Below, one piece after another: positions 18,622-27,960 of a DNA stretch of 64,000 nucleotides. This DNA comes from UBA4582 sp047630175. Its GTDB lineage: Bacteria > Pseudomonadota > Gammaproteobacteria > Pseudomonadales > Azotimanducaceae. Positions within the stretch are counted from its first letter, which is position 1; every line of letters starts with the position of its first letter. The notes beneath the pieces were generated by a model that saw nothing but the letters and a program-made list of their open reading frames with translations, ran no database searches and was not told the DNA's origin. The DNA is taken from the NCBI GenBank assembly GCA_047630175.1, contig JBLHVI010000011.1, positions 19,087-83,086 of the forward strand. The letters are read 5' to 3'. Both the position numbers and the translations under genes were made by a program.

Positions 18622-19362
18622 ATGAAAGTGTTGATAGTCGACGACGAAAAACTGGCTCGTGAGCGTCTGATTAGGATGGTCAATACCCTAGATCACTACG
18701 AGGTAGTTGGCGAGGCCGCGTGCGGCGATGAAGCGGTAAAACGTACGTTGGAGTTTGAACCCGACATTGTGCTACTGGATATTCGTATGCCAGGAACGGA
18801 TGGTATGGCCGCTGCGCATAAAATAGCTAATCTGCAATCACCGCCTGCCGTCGTTTTTTGCACCGCCTTTGGCGAGCATGCTATAGAAGCTATTAACGCC
18901 AATGCAGCCGGATATCTTCTCAAGCCTGTTCGCCGTGAAGCACTGGTAGATGCTTTAGCCAAGATCGGTCGGGTAAACCGGGTGCAAGAATTAGCAATCA
19001 TTGGTGAGGACCACACTACAAAACCCCGCACGCGAACACACATCAGCGCCAAGACGCGGCGTGGGATAGAGTTGATTCCATTGTCAGAAATCCGGTTCTT
19101 TCAGGCTGACCACAAGTACGTTACGGTACGTCACGAAGCGGGTGAAGTACTGATTGATGACACGCTTCGAGACTTAGAAGATGAATTTGGTGATCGTGTG
19201 GTTCGAATTCATCGCAACGCGCTAGTCATGACAGATCATCTGGAAGGCTTAGACCGAGACTCACAAGGACACTACCAGGTAAGGCTGCGTGGCGTGGATG
19301 AAAAGCTCGATGTTAGTCGGCGTCACGTCTCTGGGCTGAGACGTCTCGTGCAGGCTCTCTAG
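18622..19362 (+). CDS. algR: LytTR response regulator AlgR
   Basis: A 246-residue response regulator. The receiver domain (1-115) has the acidic pair DDE at 7-9, phospho-acceptor D53 in LLDIRMPG and lysine in LLKPVRRE. Residues 140-245 form a LytTR DNA-binding domain (ELIPLSEIRFFQADHKYV). It is the partner of AlgZ. A GAGG ribosome site precedes the ATG. It is followed by hemC, the algR-hemC-hemD order of Pseudomonas. Confidence 0.93.
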   Translation: MKVLIVDDEKLARERLIRMVNTLDHYEVVGEAACGDEAVKRTLEFEPDIVLLDIRMPGTDGMAAAHKIANLQSPPAVVFCTAFGEHAIEAINANAAGYLLKPVRREALVDALAKIGRVNRVQELAIIGEDHTTKPRTRTHISAKTRRGIELIPLSEIRFFQADHKYVTVRHEAGEVLIDDTLRDLEDEFGDRVVRIHRNALVMTDHLEGLDRDSQGHYQVRLRGVDEKLDVSRRHVSGLRRLVQAL

Positions 19363-19392
19363 CACGGGCGCTGTAATGGAAGCAGATTGCAG

Positions 19393-19422
19393 TGCAAAAG
19401 GCGGCTATAATGTCGCTTTTTT
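19393..19422 (+). promoter_or_regulatory. hemC promoter -10 and small T-tailed hairpin
   Basis: TATAAT at 19406-19411 lies in the loop of a GCGGC/GTCGC hairpin that ends in seven Ts (to about 19422). It may be the hemC promoter, a weak algR terminator, or both; no well-spaced -35 was found. Confidence 0.35.
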
Positions 19423-19506
19423 TACGTCTGTAGTTTATTCATCGAGCGACCATCTCTCGGCTGGCGAATGACTGATGGCGCCAGAAACATAGGTTTAAGG
19501 ATTAAG

Positions 19507-20427
19507 ATGCTAGACAAGATTCGTATCGCCACCCGTGAAAGCGCGCTTGCTATGTGGCAGGCACATTACGTTAAAGCGGCGCTGGAAGCAGCGCACCCGG
19601 GGCTGCAGGTTTCGATCATGGGTATGACCACTGCCGGTGACCGGAATAAAGAGTCGCCGCTGAGTCAGATGGGTGGTAAGGGTGTTTTCGTCAAAGAGCT
19701 AGAGGTCGCTTTGTTTGAGAACCGAGTCGATATAGCTGTGCACTCAATGAAAGACATGCCCAGTGTTTTGCCAGAGGGGCTGGAGTTAGCCGCGATCTGT
19801 GAACGTGAGGATCCGCGTGACGCCCTGATAACCAACCAGTTTGATTCGCTGCAGGACATGCCATCGGGTGCGCGCATCGGTTCATCGAGTCTTCGACGTC
19901 GCCTGCAATTACAAGAACATCGGCCAGACTTGGTGTATCAAGAGCTGCGCGGCAATGTTGATACCCGTCTGCGTAAATTAGATGAAGGCGAGTACGACGG
20001 CATCATACTTGCGACGGCTGGCTTAAAACGCTTGGGGCTGGCACATCGCATCAGTGAGGCCATCGATACTGGCACGAGCCTGCCATCGGCTGGTCAAGGT
20101 GCTGTGGGGATCGAGTGTCGTAGTGATGCATCTGACGTAAAGGCGCTGCTGGTTGCTATTAATCATGCTGATACCCAGTTTCGCGTCACCTGTGAGCGAA
20201 TGATCTCAGCAGGGCTCGGGGCCAGTTGCAGTTTGCCGATTGCTGCCTTTGCGACCCTTGATGGTGATCAGATAAGCCTGTCGAGTTATGTCAGTGACAT
20301 CGACGGTAAAACGCCCTTACGAGTTAGTCGCACGGGGCCGCGAGCCGGTGGTATTGAGATGGCCCGGCAGATGACTGCTGAACTGATCGCTGGCGGGGCT
20401 CTGGCACTGATCCAGCCTCAAGGTTAA
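19507..20427 (+). CDS. hemC: Porphobilinogen deaminase (hydroxymethylbilane synthase)
   Basis: A 306-residue enzyme that polymerises four porphobilinogens. The N-terminus IRIATRESALAMWQ, the catalytic aspartate region HSMKDMP and the cofactor-carrying C241 in GASCSLPI are present. TAAGGA lies 5 nt upstream of the ATG at 19507, so the 13 codons open upstream are excluded. hemD follows after 9 bp. HemB, the previous step, is encoded at 26840-27832. Confidence 0.96.
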   Translation: MLDKIRIATRESALAMWQAHYVKAALEAAHPGLQVSIMGMTTAGDRNKESPLSQMGGKGVFVKELEVALFENRVDIAVHSMKDMPSVLPEGLELAAICEREDPRDALITNQFDSLQDMPSGARIGSSSLRRRLQLQEHRPDLVYQELRGNVDTRLRKLDEGEYDGIILATAGLKRLGLAHRISEAIDTGTSLPSAGQGAVGIECRSDASDVKALLVAINHADTQFRVTCERMISAGLGASCSLPIAAFATLDGDQISLSSYVSDIDGKTPLRVSRTGPRAGGIEMARQMTAELIAGGALALIQPQG

Positions 20428-20436
20428 CGCAGTTCA

Positions 20437-21198
20437 ATGCCTCACCAAGATACAGTGCTGCTAACCCGTCTGCCGACGCAGAATCAGCAGTTGATACAGA
20501 CACTAAAGGCTGTCCCGAACCTGAGTTTGACGTTTGTCGAGCGCCCCTTGCTTGAGTTTGCCGGTCTACCGGCGAGTGCTGCAACGCGGCAGCGCGTATT
20601 GGCTTTAGATACCTACGATCATGTTATTTTTGTTAGCCAGAACGCGGTTACTTATGGGTTTGACGTACTAGAAGCCTACTGGCCCCAGTGGCCCATGGCG
20701 CTTAATTGGTATGGCGTTGGAGCAACCACTGGCACATTGCTGAATGACGTCGGCATCAAGTGTCAGGTGCCTGATGATTATTCGTCTGAAGGGCTGTTAG
20801 GGCTGGCAGATTTGCAGGTACTAACGGGTCGCAAAGTGCTAATTGTCCGCGGTCAAGAGGGCGGTCGGGAATATCTACGAGAAGCACTATTACAACGTGG
20901 TGCAGAGGTTGACTACCTGCCAGTTTACACGCGCCGCTTCTGCACCTACCCGCAAGGCTTTCGAGGAACCCTGCAGCCTAGCAGGCTTTTAGCGGGTGTT
21001 GTCTTTAGCGGTGAAGGCCTCAGATGCCTAGTGAGTTTGATGGATTGGCCAAAGCCCGATTTGCGGTTGATTGTGCCTTCACATCGACTGCAAAAGCTGG
21101 CAATGCAGTTAGGTTTTGATAAGGTCAACGTGTGCACGCCTGTTGACGCTGCGGTAGCAGCGGAAATTGAGCGGATTTGGCTTGCAGAGAATTTCTAG
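20437..21198 (+). CDS. hemD: Uroporphyrinogen-III synthase
   Basis: A 253-residue cyclase that closes hydroxymethylbilane with inversion of ring D. The family is poorly conserved, but the segments VLLTRLPTQNQQL, FVSQNAV, YGVGATTG and GREYLREALLQRGAEVDYLPVYTR are characteristic. It lies 9 bp after hemC and before hemX. No strong ribosome site precedes the ATG. Confidence 0.9.
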   Translation: MPHQDTVLLTRLPTQNQQLIQTLKAVPNLSLTFVERPLLEFAGLPASAATRQRVLALDTYDHVIFVSQNAVTYGFDVLEAYWPQWPMALNWYGVGATTGTLLNDVGIKCQVPDDYSSEGLLGLADLQVLTGRKVLIVRGQEGGREYLREALLQRGAEVDYLPVYTRRFCTYPQGFRGTLQPSRLLAGVVFSGEGLRCLVSLMDWPKPDLRLIVPSHRLQKLAMQLGFDKVNVCTPVDAAVAAEIERIWLAENF

Positions 21199-21266
21199 AA
21201 CTCAGGGATGTCCAGCGGATATGTCTGGCTGGCGCTGCTGGCAAAATAAAAGGGATAAGCATCAAG

Positions 21267-22511
21267 ATGGCAGATCAAATACCGAGTTCTGGGTCTGACA
21301 CACTCGATGTGCGCCTCAACGAAGCATTCACTCGACTGGAAAAGCGAGACATGAGCGAGCCCAAGGAAAGTCCAAAAACTAAACCGATACAACCTGGCAA
21401 TTTAGGACAACCGGCTGCCGGAACAGGTATCGCGGGCGTACTTGCGGTATTCCTAGCGCTGGTTGCAATCGGCATGTCGAGCTACATCATTTTCCACTTA
21501 TTTGGTCCTTCAGCGCGCTCCGGGCAAGCTACAGCACCTGCCGCTACTACGCAGGCGACCTTATCAGATGCGCTTTCCGCGCGTCTGTCGACCCTCCAAA
21601 ATAAACAGACTGAGCAGACGCGACAGTTCCAGCAAAACTTGGAAGAGCTGTCGACACGACTGGTGAATCAGTCAGGTGTCGCTCCTGAGGAGCTTGATGT
21701 AGCGCTTTTGGGGCTACGTACGGAAATGTTGGCACTGCTAGGGACTAGCAGTCAGGACTGGTTATTCGCTGAAGTTGAATTTCTGCTGCGGATGGCAAAT
21801 CAGCGTATTTTGATGGAGCGTGATCCACAGGGTGCGTTGGCGCTCCTACGCGCCGCGGATGATGTGGTTCGTGATGCACGAGGCATTATGGCTTTTGACT
21901 TGAGAGCAGCAATCAGCGAGGACTTGGGGCGTCTGTCAGCGGTTGAAGCGCTGGATGTTGACGGTCTGTATTTGCGTCTGATGACGCTGATCCGCCAAGT
22001 CGAGACGCTACCACAGAGAGGCTTGCGCTATAGCGCCAGTGACGACCAAACCGCTGTTAGGCAGTCGTCCGGTGCCAGCCGATTCACAGAGCTGATGCGG
22101 GAAGCCGGTGCGCGTTTGAGTCAGTTAGTCGATTATCGGGCGTCAGGGGTTGTGATCACACCAATATTGCCACCTCAGGAAGAATACTATTTGCGTCAGA
22201 ATTTAGTGCTGCAATTGCAGATGGCCCAGTTGGCTTTGCTGCGCGGTGATCCGGCAATTTATGCGGGTGCGCTAGCAGAAGCGCAACGCTGGGTGCCGGC
22301 CTACTTTGATGTTGAGAGCGCCAGGACTCGTGCCATGATGGCAATGCTTGATAATTTGGCCAGTACCGATATCAGCCAAGAATTTCCTGATATTTCTGGT
22401 TCACTGCGGGTTGCGCGCGAACATATGGCTCGGTTTCAGGGGCAGCCTGCGCGCGTTACGGCGCCCACCGATTTGCCCGGTAATCAGAAAGCACCGGGAG
22501 TTGCGCAATGA
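21267..22511 (+). CDS. hemX: HemX-like membrane protein
   Basis: A 415-residue protein of the HemX family (annotated historically as a uroporphyrin-III methyltransferase but lacking a methyltransferase fold). One membrane segment lies at about residues 57-78 after a cytosolic tail, followed by a coiled-coil stretch (about 105-140) and a periplasmic helical domain. The ATG at 21267 has AGGGA 11 nt upstream. It overlaps hemY in an ATGA junction, so the two are coupled. Exact role in haem metabolism is unsettled. Confidence 0.85.
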   Translation: MADQIPSSGSDTLDVRLNEAFTRLEKRDMSEPKESPKTKPIQPGNLGQPAAGTGIAGVLAVFLALVAIGMSSYIIFHLFGPSARSGQATAPAATTQATLSDALSARLSTLQNKQTEQTRQFQQNLEELSTRLVNQSGVAPEELDVALLGLRTEMLALLGTSSQDWLFAEVEFLLRMANQRILMERDPQGALALLRAADDVVRDARGIMAFDLRAAISEDLGRLSAVEALDVDGLYLRLMTLIRQVETLPQRGLRYSASDDQTAVRQSSGASRFTELMREAGARLSQLVDYRASGVVITPILPPQEEYYLRQNLVLQLQMAQLALLRGDPAIYAGALAEAQRWVPAYFDVESARTRAMMAMLDNLASTDISQEFPDISGSLRVAREHMARFQGQPARVTAPTDLPGNQKAPGVAQ

Positions 22512-23689
22512 AACGTAATCTTGTCATTGTTCTGCTAGTTGTCTTAACAGCGGCGGGTTTGGGCACTCTGATCGCCCAGGACCCCGGCTATGTGCTGATC
22601 GCATACAACGGCGCCAGTATGCAAACAGGCCTTTGGGTCTTCCTAGGGATGATTTTAACGGGCGTATTTGGGGTTTACGCGCTGTTTGCAAGCCTTTCTT
22701 TGTTATTGGGAAGCGGTCAGTCTATCAGGCGTTGGCAAGTGCTGCGGCGAACACAGCGAGCGACCAGTCTGACTAAAAAAGGTATGGCTTTTCTGCAGCA
22801 GGGCGAGTACCCACGCGCCGAAAAATTTCTGGTCAGCGGTGTCCGAAATAGTGATTCGCCCGCAGCTAATTACATTGCAGCCGCACGTGCGGCTGATGCT
22901 CAGTCGCATACGCAGGAGCGGGAGCGTTATCTACGTCTCGCGGTGACTCTCGATCCGTCATTAAAAGCTACGGTCGCCATTACAGAGGCTGAGATGTTGA
23001 TTGGTCGTAGCGACTGGCATGGTGCTTTGTCGAGCCTTGAAGGGTTGGCGAATACCCGCGCAACCCTGAATCTGCGTAAGCAGGCACTGCTTAATCTCCG
23101 TGACTGGCAGGGGCTGACTAACATCATGAAGGAGCTGCGTAAGTATGCTGATGATCCTGCGGTCCAGTTAGCGTTTGAAAAGCAGGTTGCGCAGCAGCGT
23201 TTTGCTTCACCGAATAATACGGATGAAAGTCTTGGGGTTTTATTTAGACGGTTGTCTGATTCACTTAAAAGTGACCCTGAACTTGTCGCCGATTATTGTC
23301 GGCGCGTCCGAGACGATAAACAGGTTGAGAGTTTGCTTCGCTCGACGATTAAGCATCAATGGCATGATGCGCTAGTCGTCGCCTATGGTCATGCGGGAAA
23401 AGAAACGTTAGGTAAACGGCTTAAAACGGCTCAAGGCTGGCAAAAAACCCATCCAGATAATTGGGCCCTGCAGTCTTGCTTGGGACAGTTGTATGAAGCT
23501 AGTGGCGTAAAAGATGAGGCAAAAACCGCCTTCGAAAAGAGTTTGAACTTGATGCCGTCGGTGTTGGCTCATGAGAAACTTGCTAAGTTGTTGGCCTTTG
23601 ACGGCGAATACGCGCGTAGTAGTGAGCATTTGCGTCAGGCGTTACAAATAAAAGCGCCTCCCCATTCGCCGCATAAGGTTGGTTTATAA
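22508..23689 (+). CDS. hemY: HemY-like TPR membrane protein
   Basis: A 393-residue inner-membrane protein of the proteobacterial HemY family, unrelated to the Gram-positive oxidase of the same name. Two membrane segments (about 1-20 and 41-64) enclose the conserved DPGYVLIAYNG, and the rest is built of TPR-like helical repeats. It is the last gene of hemCDXY and ends convergently with the flavin reductase. Confidence 0.88.
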   Translation: MKRNLVIVLLVVLTAAGLGTLIAQDPGYVLIAYNGASMQTGLWVFLGMILTGVFGVYALFASLSLLLGSGQSIRRWQVLRRTQRATSLTKKGMAFLQQGEYPRAEKFLVSGVRNSDSPAANYIAAARAADAQSHTQERERYLRLAVTLDPSLKATVAITEAEMLIGRSDWHGALSSLEGLANTRATLNLRKQALLNLRDWQGLTNIMKELRKYADDPAVQLAFEKQVAQQRFASPNNTDESLGVLFRRLSDSLKSDPELVADYCRRVRDDKQVESLLRSTIKHQWHDALVVAYGHAGKETLGKRLKTAQGWQKTHPDNWALQSCLGQLYEASGVKDEAKTAFEKSLNLMPSVLAHEKLAKLLAFDGEYARSSEHLRQALQIKAPPHSPHKVGL

Positions 23690-23714
23690 AACCATTAGCG
23701 GCTTAATTGCTGAC

Positions 23715-23747
23715 AAAAATAGCCGTACTGCTAGGCCTGCGGCTATT
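23715..23747 (-). terminator. Terminator of the trxA-rho-reductase transcript
   Basis: On the minus strand, an 8-bp stem (CGGCTATT paired with AATAGCCG, 23740-23747 and 23718-23725) is followed by a run of five U. It lies 9 bp past the flavin reductase stop. Confidence 0.6.
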
Positions 23748-23755
23748 GCCGAATA

Positions 23756-24499
23756 CTAGCTCCGAGGGGCATAAGAAAACACGTCAGAAAAAATTCGGTT
23801 TTTGTCGAGTCCGTGGGCGATGAATCGATCCAGCGTGGCATAGACCATACCGGGCCCACCAGAGACGTAAATGGTGACATCATCAAGCCGGGTAAAATCT
23901 TCAAGTACCGCATCAGGTAACAGTCCGGTTCTGCCAGACCATTGTGGTGAGGTATCAGGTTGACTAACGACCGGTACAAATGTGAAGCGCTCCATTTGCG
24001 CTTGCCAGCTGCTGCAGAGTTCGCTGAGATACAAATCGTTGGCGGACAACACACCCCAGTAGAGCCAGATAGGTTGTTCGTTGAGGCGCGGTATTAAGAA
24101 TTCGATGATACTTTTCATCTGACTGATACCGGTGCTGGCCGCTATCAAGATCAGAGGTGTGCTGATGGGCTGCTCTATGTAGCAGTCACCTACGGGCATG
24201 TCGATGTCAAGAAAAGTCCCTTGATCGAGCAGAGCTTCAATCTCTACAGAGTCACCAGACCCGGGGGTGGGCCTGATGTGGAGTTCAATAGCATCAGTGG
24301 CATCTGGTGAGCTGGCGATAGAAAACGGACAGGATCGGTCTGATAGAACAATATTGAGGTATTGTCCGGCCTTAAAACGAGTATCAGGCTCAAGTCCAGG
24401 TGAATTATCGAGCGCCTTCGAGGGCAGTTCAAGAATGACTTTTCTTGTGTTCGAATTAAAGCGCTCCGTAGAGCGAATGGTGCATCTGAATCGAGTCAA
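23756..24499 (-). CDS. FNR-family flavin/NAD(P)H reductase (Fre-like)
   Basis: A 247-residue single-polypeptide reductase with an FAD-binding barrel (about 1-100, flavin motif CPFSIASSP in place of RxYS) and an NAD-binding domain starting at LILIAASTGISQMKS and ending in VSGGPGMV. No iron-sulfur cysteines are seen, so it resembles flavin reductase Fre/LuxG. It begins with TTG 26 bp after the rho stop, with no clear ribosome site, and has its own terminator behind it. Pseudomonas carries a similar reductase near rho. Partner and substrate are unknown. Confidence 0.8.
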   Translation of the reverse strand: MTRFRCTIRSTERFNSNTRKVILELPSKALDNSPGLEPDTRFKAGQYLNIVLSDRSCPFSIASSPDATDAIELHIRPTPGSGDSVEIEALLDQGTFLDIDMPVGDCYIEQPISTPLILIAASTGISQMKSIIEFLIPRLNEQPIWLYWGVLSANDLYLSELCSSWQAQMERFTFVPVVSQPDTSPQWSGRTGLLPDAVLEDFTRLDDVTIYVSGGPGMVYATLDRFIAHGLDKNRIFSDVFSYAPRS

Positions 24500-24525
24500 C
24501 TTATTTTTCAGCCCGCTACAATCGG

Positions 24526-25785
24526 TTAGCTACGTCGCATCGAGGCGAAAAATTCTTCGTTCGTCTTGGTCTTCTTCATGCGTTCTAGCATGAACTCGAT
24601 GGCCGCAAGATCGTCCATCTCATGCAAAATTTTACGAAGAATCCAGGCTTTTTGCAGCTCTTCCTCGCTCATCAACAAGTCTTCACGGCGCGTGCCTGAA
24701 CGACGAATGTTGATAGCGGGGTAGACGCGTTTCTCGGCGATCTTGCGCTCGAGGTGCAATTCCATATTACCGGTACCCTTAAACTCTTCGTAAATCACCT
24801 CGTCCATTTTAGAGCCGGTATCTACCAGGCAAGTGGCAATAATAGTCAGCGAACCACCTTCTTCAATGTTCCGTGCGGCACCGAAGAAGCGCTTCGGGCG
24901 CTCTAGCGCATGCGCGTCGATACCACCGGTTAGTACCTTGCCTGAGGCAGGTATCACTGTGTTGTAGGCACGAGCCAGACGGGTGATAGAGTCGAGCAAA
25001 ATTACAACGTCGGTCTTGTGCTCAACCAGACGCTTGGCTTTCTCGATGACCATCTCGCTTACCTGGACGTGGCGCGAAGGTGGCTCATCGAATGTACTTG
25101 CAACCACTTCACCGCGCACAGAGCGCTGCATCTCTGTGACTTCTTCGGGACGTTCGTCAATCAACAAGACGATAAGGTGACATTCAGGGTTATTGCGCAT
25201 CACGGCTTGCGCGATATTTTGCAATATCAACGTTTTACCGGCTTTTGGCGGTGACACGATCAAACCGCGTTGTCCTTTACCGATGGGCGACGTCAAATCG
25301 ATAATACGTGCAGTCAGATCCTCGGTGCTGCCGTTACCCGATTCAAGCGTTAAGGGCTTGTCGGGAAATAGAGGCGTAAGGTTTTCAAATAGAATTTTAT
25401 TCTTTGACTCAGAGGGATCCGTGAAGTTGATCTGATCTACTTTGAGTAATGCGAAATAACGCTCTGAATCTTTGGGTGGGCGTATCTTGCCGGAAACACT
25501 GTCGCCGGTACGCAGGTTGAAGCGTCGAATCTGGCTCGGCGATACATAAATATCATCTGGTCCAGCCAGATAAGAGCTGTCTGCTGATCTTAAGAATCCA
25601 AAGCCATCTTGTAGAATTTCCAAGGTGCCGTCGCCATAAATCGCTTCGCCGCCTTTAGCGTGCTTGCGGAGAATATTGGCGATAATTTCCTGTTTGCGTG
25701 ATCGACCTAGGTTGTCCATGCCCATTTCGTGAGCGATTTCGAGCAATTCGGGTATGGGCTTGGCTTTGAGGTCAGTTAGATTCAT
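24526..25785 (-). CDS. rho: Transcription termination factor Rho
   Basis: A 419-residue hexameric RNA helicase, the exact E. coli length when started at the ATG at 25785 (MNLTDLK), so the 19 extra open codons are discarded. Present are the Rho N-terminal domain, the RNA-binding OB fold (DGFGFLRS), Walker A (PPKAGKT), Walker B (VVILLDSITR) and the R-loop LTGGIDAHAL. Its upstream neighbour is trxA as in E. coli and Pseudomonas, with a 565-bp leader between that may allow autogenous control. Confidence 0.97.
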   Translation of the reverse strand: MNLTDLKAKPIPELLEIAHEMGMDNLGRSRKQEIIANILRKHAKGGEAIYGDGTLEILQDGFGFLRSADSSYLAGPDDIYVSPSQIRRFNLRTGDSVSGKIRPPKDSERYFALLKVDQINFTDPSESKNKILFENLTPLFPDKPLTLESGNGSTEDLTARIIDLTSPIGKGQRGLIVSPPKAGKTLILQNIAQAVMRNNPECHLIVLLIDERPEEVTEMQRSVRGEVVASTFDEPPSRHVQVSEMVIEKAKRLVEHKTDVVILLDSITRLARAYNTVIPASGKVLTGGIDAHALERPKRFFGAARNIEEGGSLTIIATCLVDTGSKMDEVIYEEFKGTGNMELHLERKIAEKRVYPAINIRRSGTRREDLLMSEEELQKAWILRKILHEMDDLAAIEFMLERMKKTKTNEEFFASMRRS

Positions 25786-25910
25786 AGGTTCACTTGTTTG
25801 GTTTGTCAATTTTGGTTTGTCTACTTTTGATTGATGTATCATTACCCGGCGTATTTTTAGCCAACAAATTACCGATTGGCGTGATGTCGCAATGTTTGTG
25901 CGCGCTTTTA

Positions 25911-25980
25911 GTCGGAGCTGTAGTTTTAGGTATAAGTTTTAGGGTCTGAGTTTTTAGCGTCTAGGGTTTTGGCGTCGATA
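25911..25980 (-). promoter_or_regulatory. Candidate rut site in the rho leader
   Basis: In the minus-strand RNA these 70 nt contain 23 C and 7 G and little potential for base pairing, the composition preferred by Rho. It lies 125-195 nt before the rho ATG, where autogenous Rho-dependent attenuation is known in E. coli. Confidence 0.45.
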
Positions 25981-26128
25981 AACAGAGTTTGCAACTAATT
26001 AGGGCCCATCGATAAAGGGCAAAAAGTTCTTGTCTTGTCGGATTGTCGTGCTGGAAGAGGGCAAACTAAGTGCGGGCTATAAGTGATCTGTACTGGTCCC
26101 GACAATTGATCTTGTGTTTTTCGTCAGG

Positions 26129-26161
26129 TGTATAATTGTCGCTTTTCCCGCTAATTGTCAA
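26129..26161 (-). promoter_or_regulatory. Candidate rho promoter
   Basis: On the minus strand a perfect TTGACA (26161-26156) is followed by TATACA (26134-26129). The spacing is about 21 bp, longer than optimal, though ATTATA and TTATAC alternatives lie 1-2 bp closer. Confidence 0.4.
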
Positions 26162-26303
26162 CCTTTTTTTAGCCTCAGCTTTAAAGAGCATCGTTGACCT
26201 GTCCTCCATCAAGCGGTTGTTAAGTGTTCTGCTTGTCGTTACAGGAGGATTTTGGGTCTTGATCTAGGACTGCTTATTGAGCGCCGAAGGCAGATATTGC
26301 CAG

Positions 26304-26343
26304 CACAGAGTCTTGTGGGGATGAGTTAATACAAGACCCTGTG
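26304..26343 (-). terminator. Hairpin after trxA
   Basis: A 13-bp stem with one wobble (26331-26343 with 26304-26316) starts 8 bp beyond the trxA stop. No U-tract follows, so it may stabilise the trxA message or act with Rho rather than terminate alone. Confidence 0.4.
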
Positions 26344-26350
26344 TCCAAGT

Positions 26351-26674
26351 TTAGATATTGCTGTCTAGGAATGCTGTCAACTGTGATTTTGACAGGGCGC
26401 CTACTTTAGTCGCTTCAACAGCGCCATTTTTAAATAGCATCAATGTAGGGATACCACGGATACCATACTTCGGTGGTGTATCTTCATTGGCATCGATGTC
26501 TAGTTTGCAGACTTTCATTTTGCCGTTATATTCCGCCGCAATCTCTTCCAGTACTGGGGCGATGACTTTACAAGGACCACACCACTCGGCCCAGTAATCG
26601 ACCAGCACAGGCACGTCGGATTTCAAAACTTCTGATTCAAAGGTGTCGTCGGTAACATGATTGATTTCGGACAT
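26351..26674 (-). CDS. trxA: Thioredoxin 1
   Basis: A 107-residue cytosolic thioredoxin with the active site WCGPC (C32, C35), buried aspartate in LVDYWAEW, and cis-proline in RGIPTLMLF. It reduces ribonucleotide reductase, methionine sulfoxide reductases and peroxiredoxins. The trxA-rho order is conserved in gammaproteobacteria. Confidence 0.97.
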   Translation of the reverse strand: MSEINHVTDDTFESEVLKSDVPVLVDYWAEWCGPCKVIAPVLEEIAAEYNGKMKVCKLDIDANEDTPPKYGIRGIPTLMLFKNGAVEATKVGALSKSQLTAFLDSNI

Positions 26675-26839
26675 TGCGGGTGGCTCCCAAGAAAGATAAC
26701 AAATGGTTGCTAGCTAAGGCTGCGAATTGAGGCAGCTAAAAATAAGGTAAAGAGGCTGGCAAAGACAAGCATCCTAGTCTGAGTTCATTAATTTCACAAC
26801 CAGTAAGACGATAGTTTGCTGGTGAGGCCGGCACGATGT

Positions 26840-27832
26840 TCACCGTTGCAACATGGTTGCAGCGCGCATCGCGAAATAGGTCAGGATGCCATCTGCGCCT
26901 GCTCGTTTCATGCCCAATAATGACTCAAGAATAACGCTTTCGTCGAGCCAGCCATGTTCGATGGCGGCCATGTGCATGGCATACTCGCCGCTCACCTGAT
27001 ACACCATGGTTGGGACGCCAAACTCATCTTTTACGCGTCGAACGACATCGAGGTAGGGCATGCCCGGTTTCACCATCACCATATCTGCTCCCTCGGCGAG
27101 ATCCATGGCGACTTCGTGGAGCGCCTCATCGAGATTTGCTGGGTCCATCTGGTAGCTGAATTTATCGCCACCGGCGAGGTTCGCTGCTGAACCGACGGCG
27201 TCTCTAAAGGGTCCATAGTAAGCAGATGCGTATTTGGCTGAGTAGGCCAAAATGCGGGTATTGGTGTGTCCGGCTTGTTCGAGTGCTGCTCGGACGGCGC
27301 CAATACGCCCGTCCATCATATCTGATGGTGCTACCACGTCGGCTCCGGCGTCAGCATGTGACAGCGCCTGCTTGACCAAGATGTCGACCGTGACATCGTT
27401 GAGCACATAAGCTTGATCGTCGAGGATCCCATCTTGGCCGTGTATTGTGAACGGGTCGAGGGCTACGTCGGTCATAATGCCAAGATTAGGTACTGCGCTC
27501 TTCAGTGCGCGTATGGCTCGCTGTGCCAGACCGTCAGGGTTATAGGATTCTTCGCCTAATAATGATTTTTGAGGTTTGTCGACGACAGGAAACAGGGCCA
27601 GCATGGGAATGCCGAGTTGCTCGACTTGGCGGGCTTCTTCCACCAACCGGTCGATGGATTTACGCACAACCCCAGGCATGCTCGCGACGGCCTCGGTCTT
27701 GTCTCGGCCTTCGATGACAAACACTGGATAGATTAGGTCGTTGCAGGTCAACTGATTTTCGCGCATTAGGCGTCGAGAAAAATCATCACGCCGCATGCGG
27801 CGCATGCGCGTACTAGGGTACTGTCTGCTCAT
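26840..27832 (-). CDS. hemB: Porphobilinogen synthase (delta-aminolevulinate dehydratase)
   Basis: A 330-residue TIM-barrel enzyme condensing two aminolevulinates. The Schiff-base lysines are in YSAKYASAYYGPFRDA and MVKPGMPYLD. The metal region VALDPFTIHGQDG lacks the three cysteines of zinc enzymes, so it belongs to the magnesium-type HemB, as in Pseudomonas. The N-terminus with RMRRMRRDDFSRRL is typical. It is monocistronic, between trxA and yheS. Confidence 0.96.
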   Translation of the reverse strand: MSRQYPSTRMRRMRRDDFSRRLMRENQLTCNDLIYPVFVIEGRDKTEAVASMPGVVRKSIDRLVEEARQVEQLGIPMLALFPVVDKPQKSLLGEESYNPDGLAQRAIRALKSAVPNLGIMTDVALDPFTIHGQDGILDDQAYVLNDVTVDILVKQALSHADAGADVVAPSDMMDGRIGAVRAALEQAGHTNTRILAYSAKYASAYYGPFRDAVGSAANLAGGDKFSYQMDPANLDEALHEVAMDLAEGADMVMVKPGMPYLDVVRRVKDEFGVPTMVYQVSGEYAMHMAAIEHGWLDESVILESLLGMKRAGADGILTYFAMRAATMLQR

Positions 27833-27960
27833 GATAGCGTAAAGCTCCTAACGGAAATGGCGGCGAAGTTACCAGTGCCAGCGTATAAAATTCATGTAGT
27901 GAGTATATCGCAGGACGGCCTAATTCAACGAGACCAAATGGCCGCATCGGTCTTGACAAG

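Larger units (their letters stand above)
25786..26350. other. rho leader and trxA-rho intergenic region
   Basis: A 565-bp gap read leftward. It contains a hairpin just after trxA (26304-26343), a promoter candidate at 26129-26161, and a C-rich, G-poor stretch at 25911-25980. No open frame with family resemblance was found. Confidence 0.6.
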
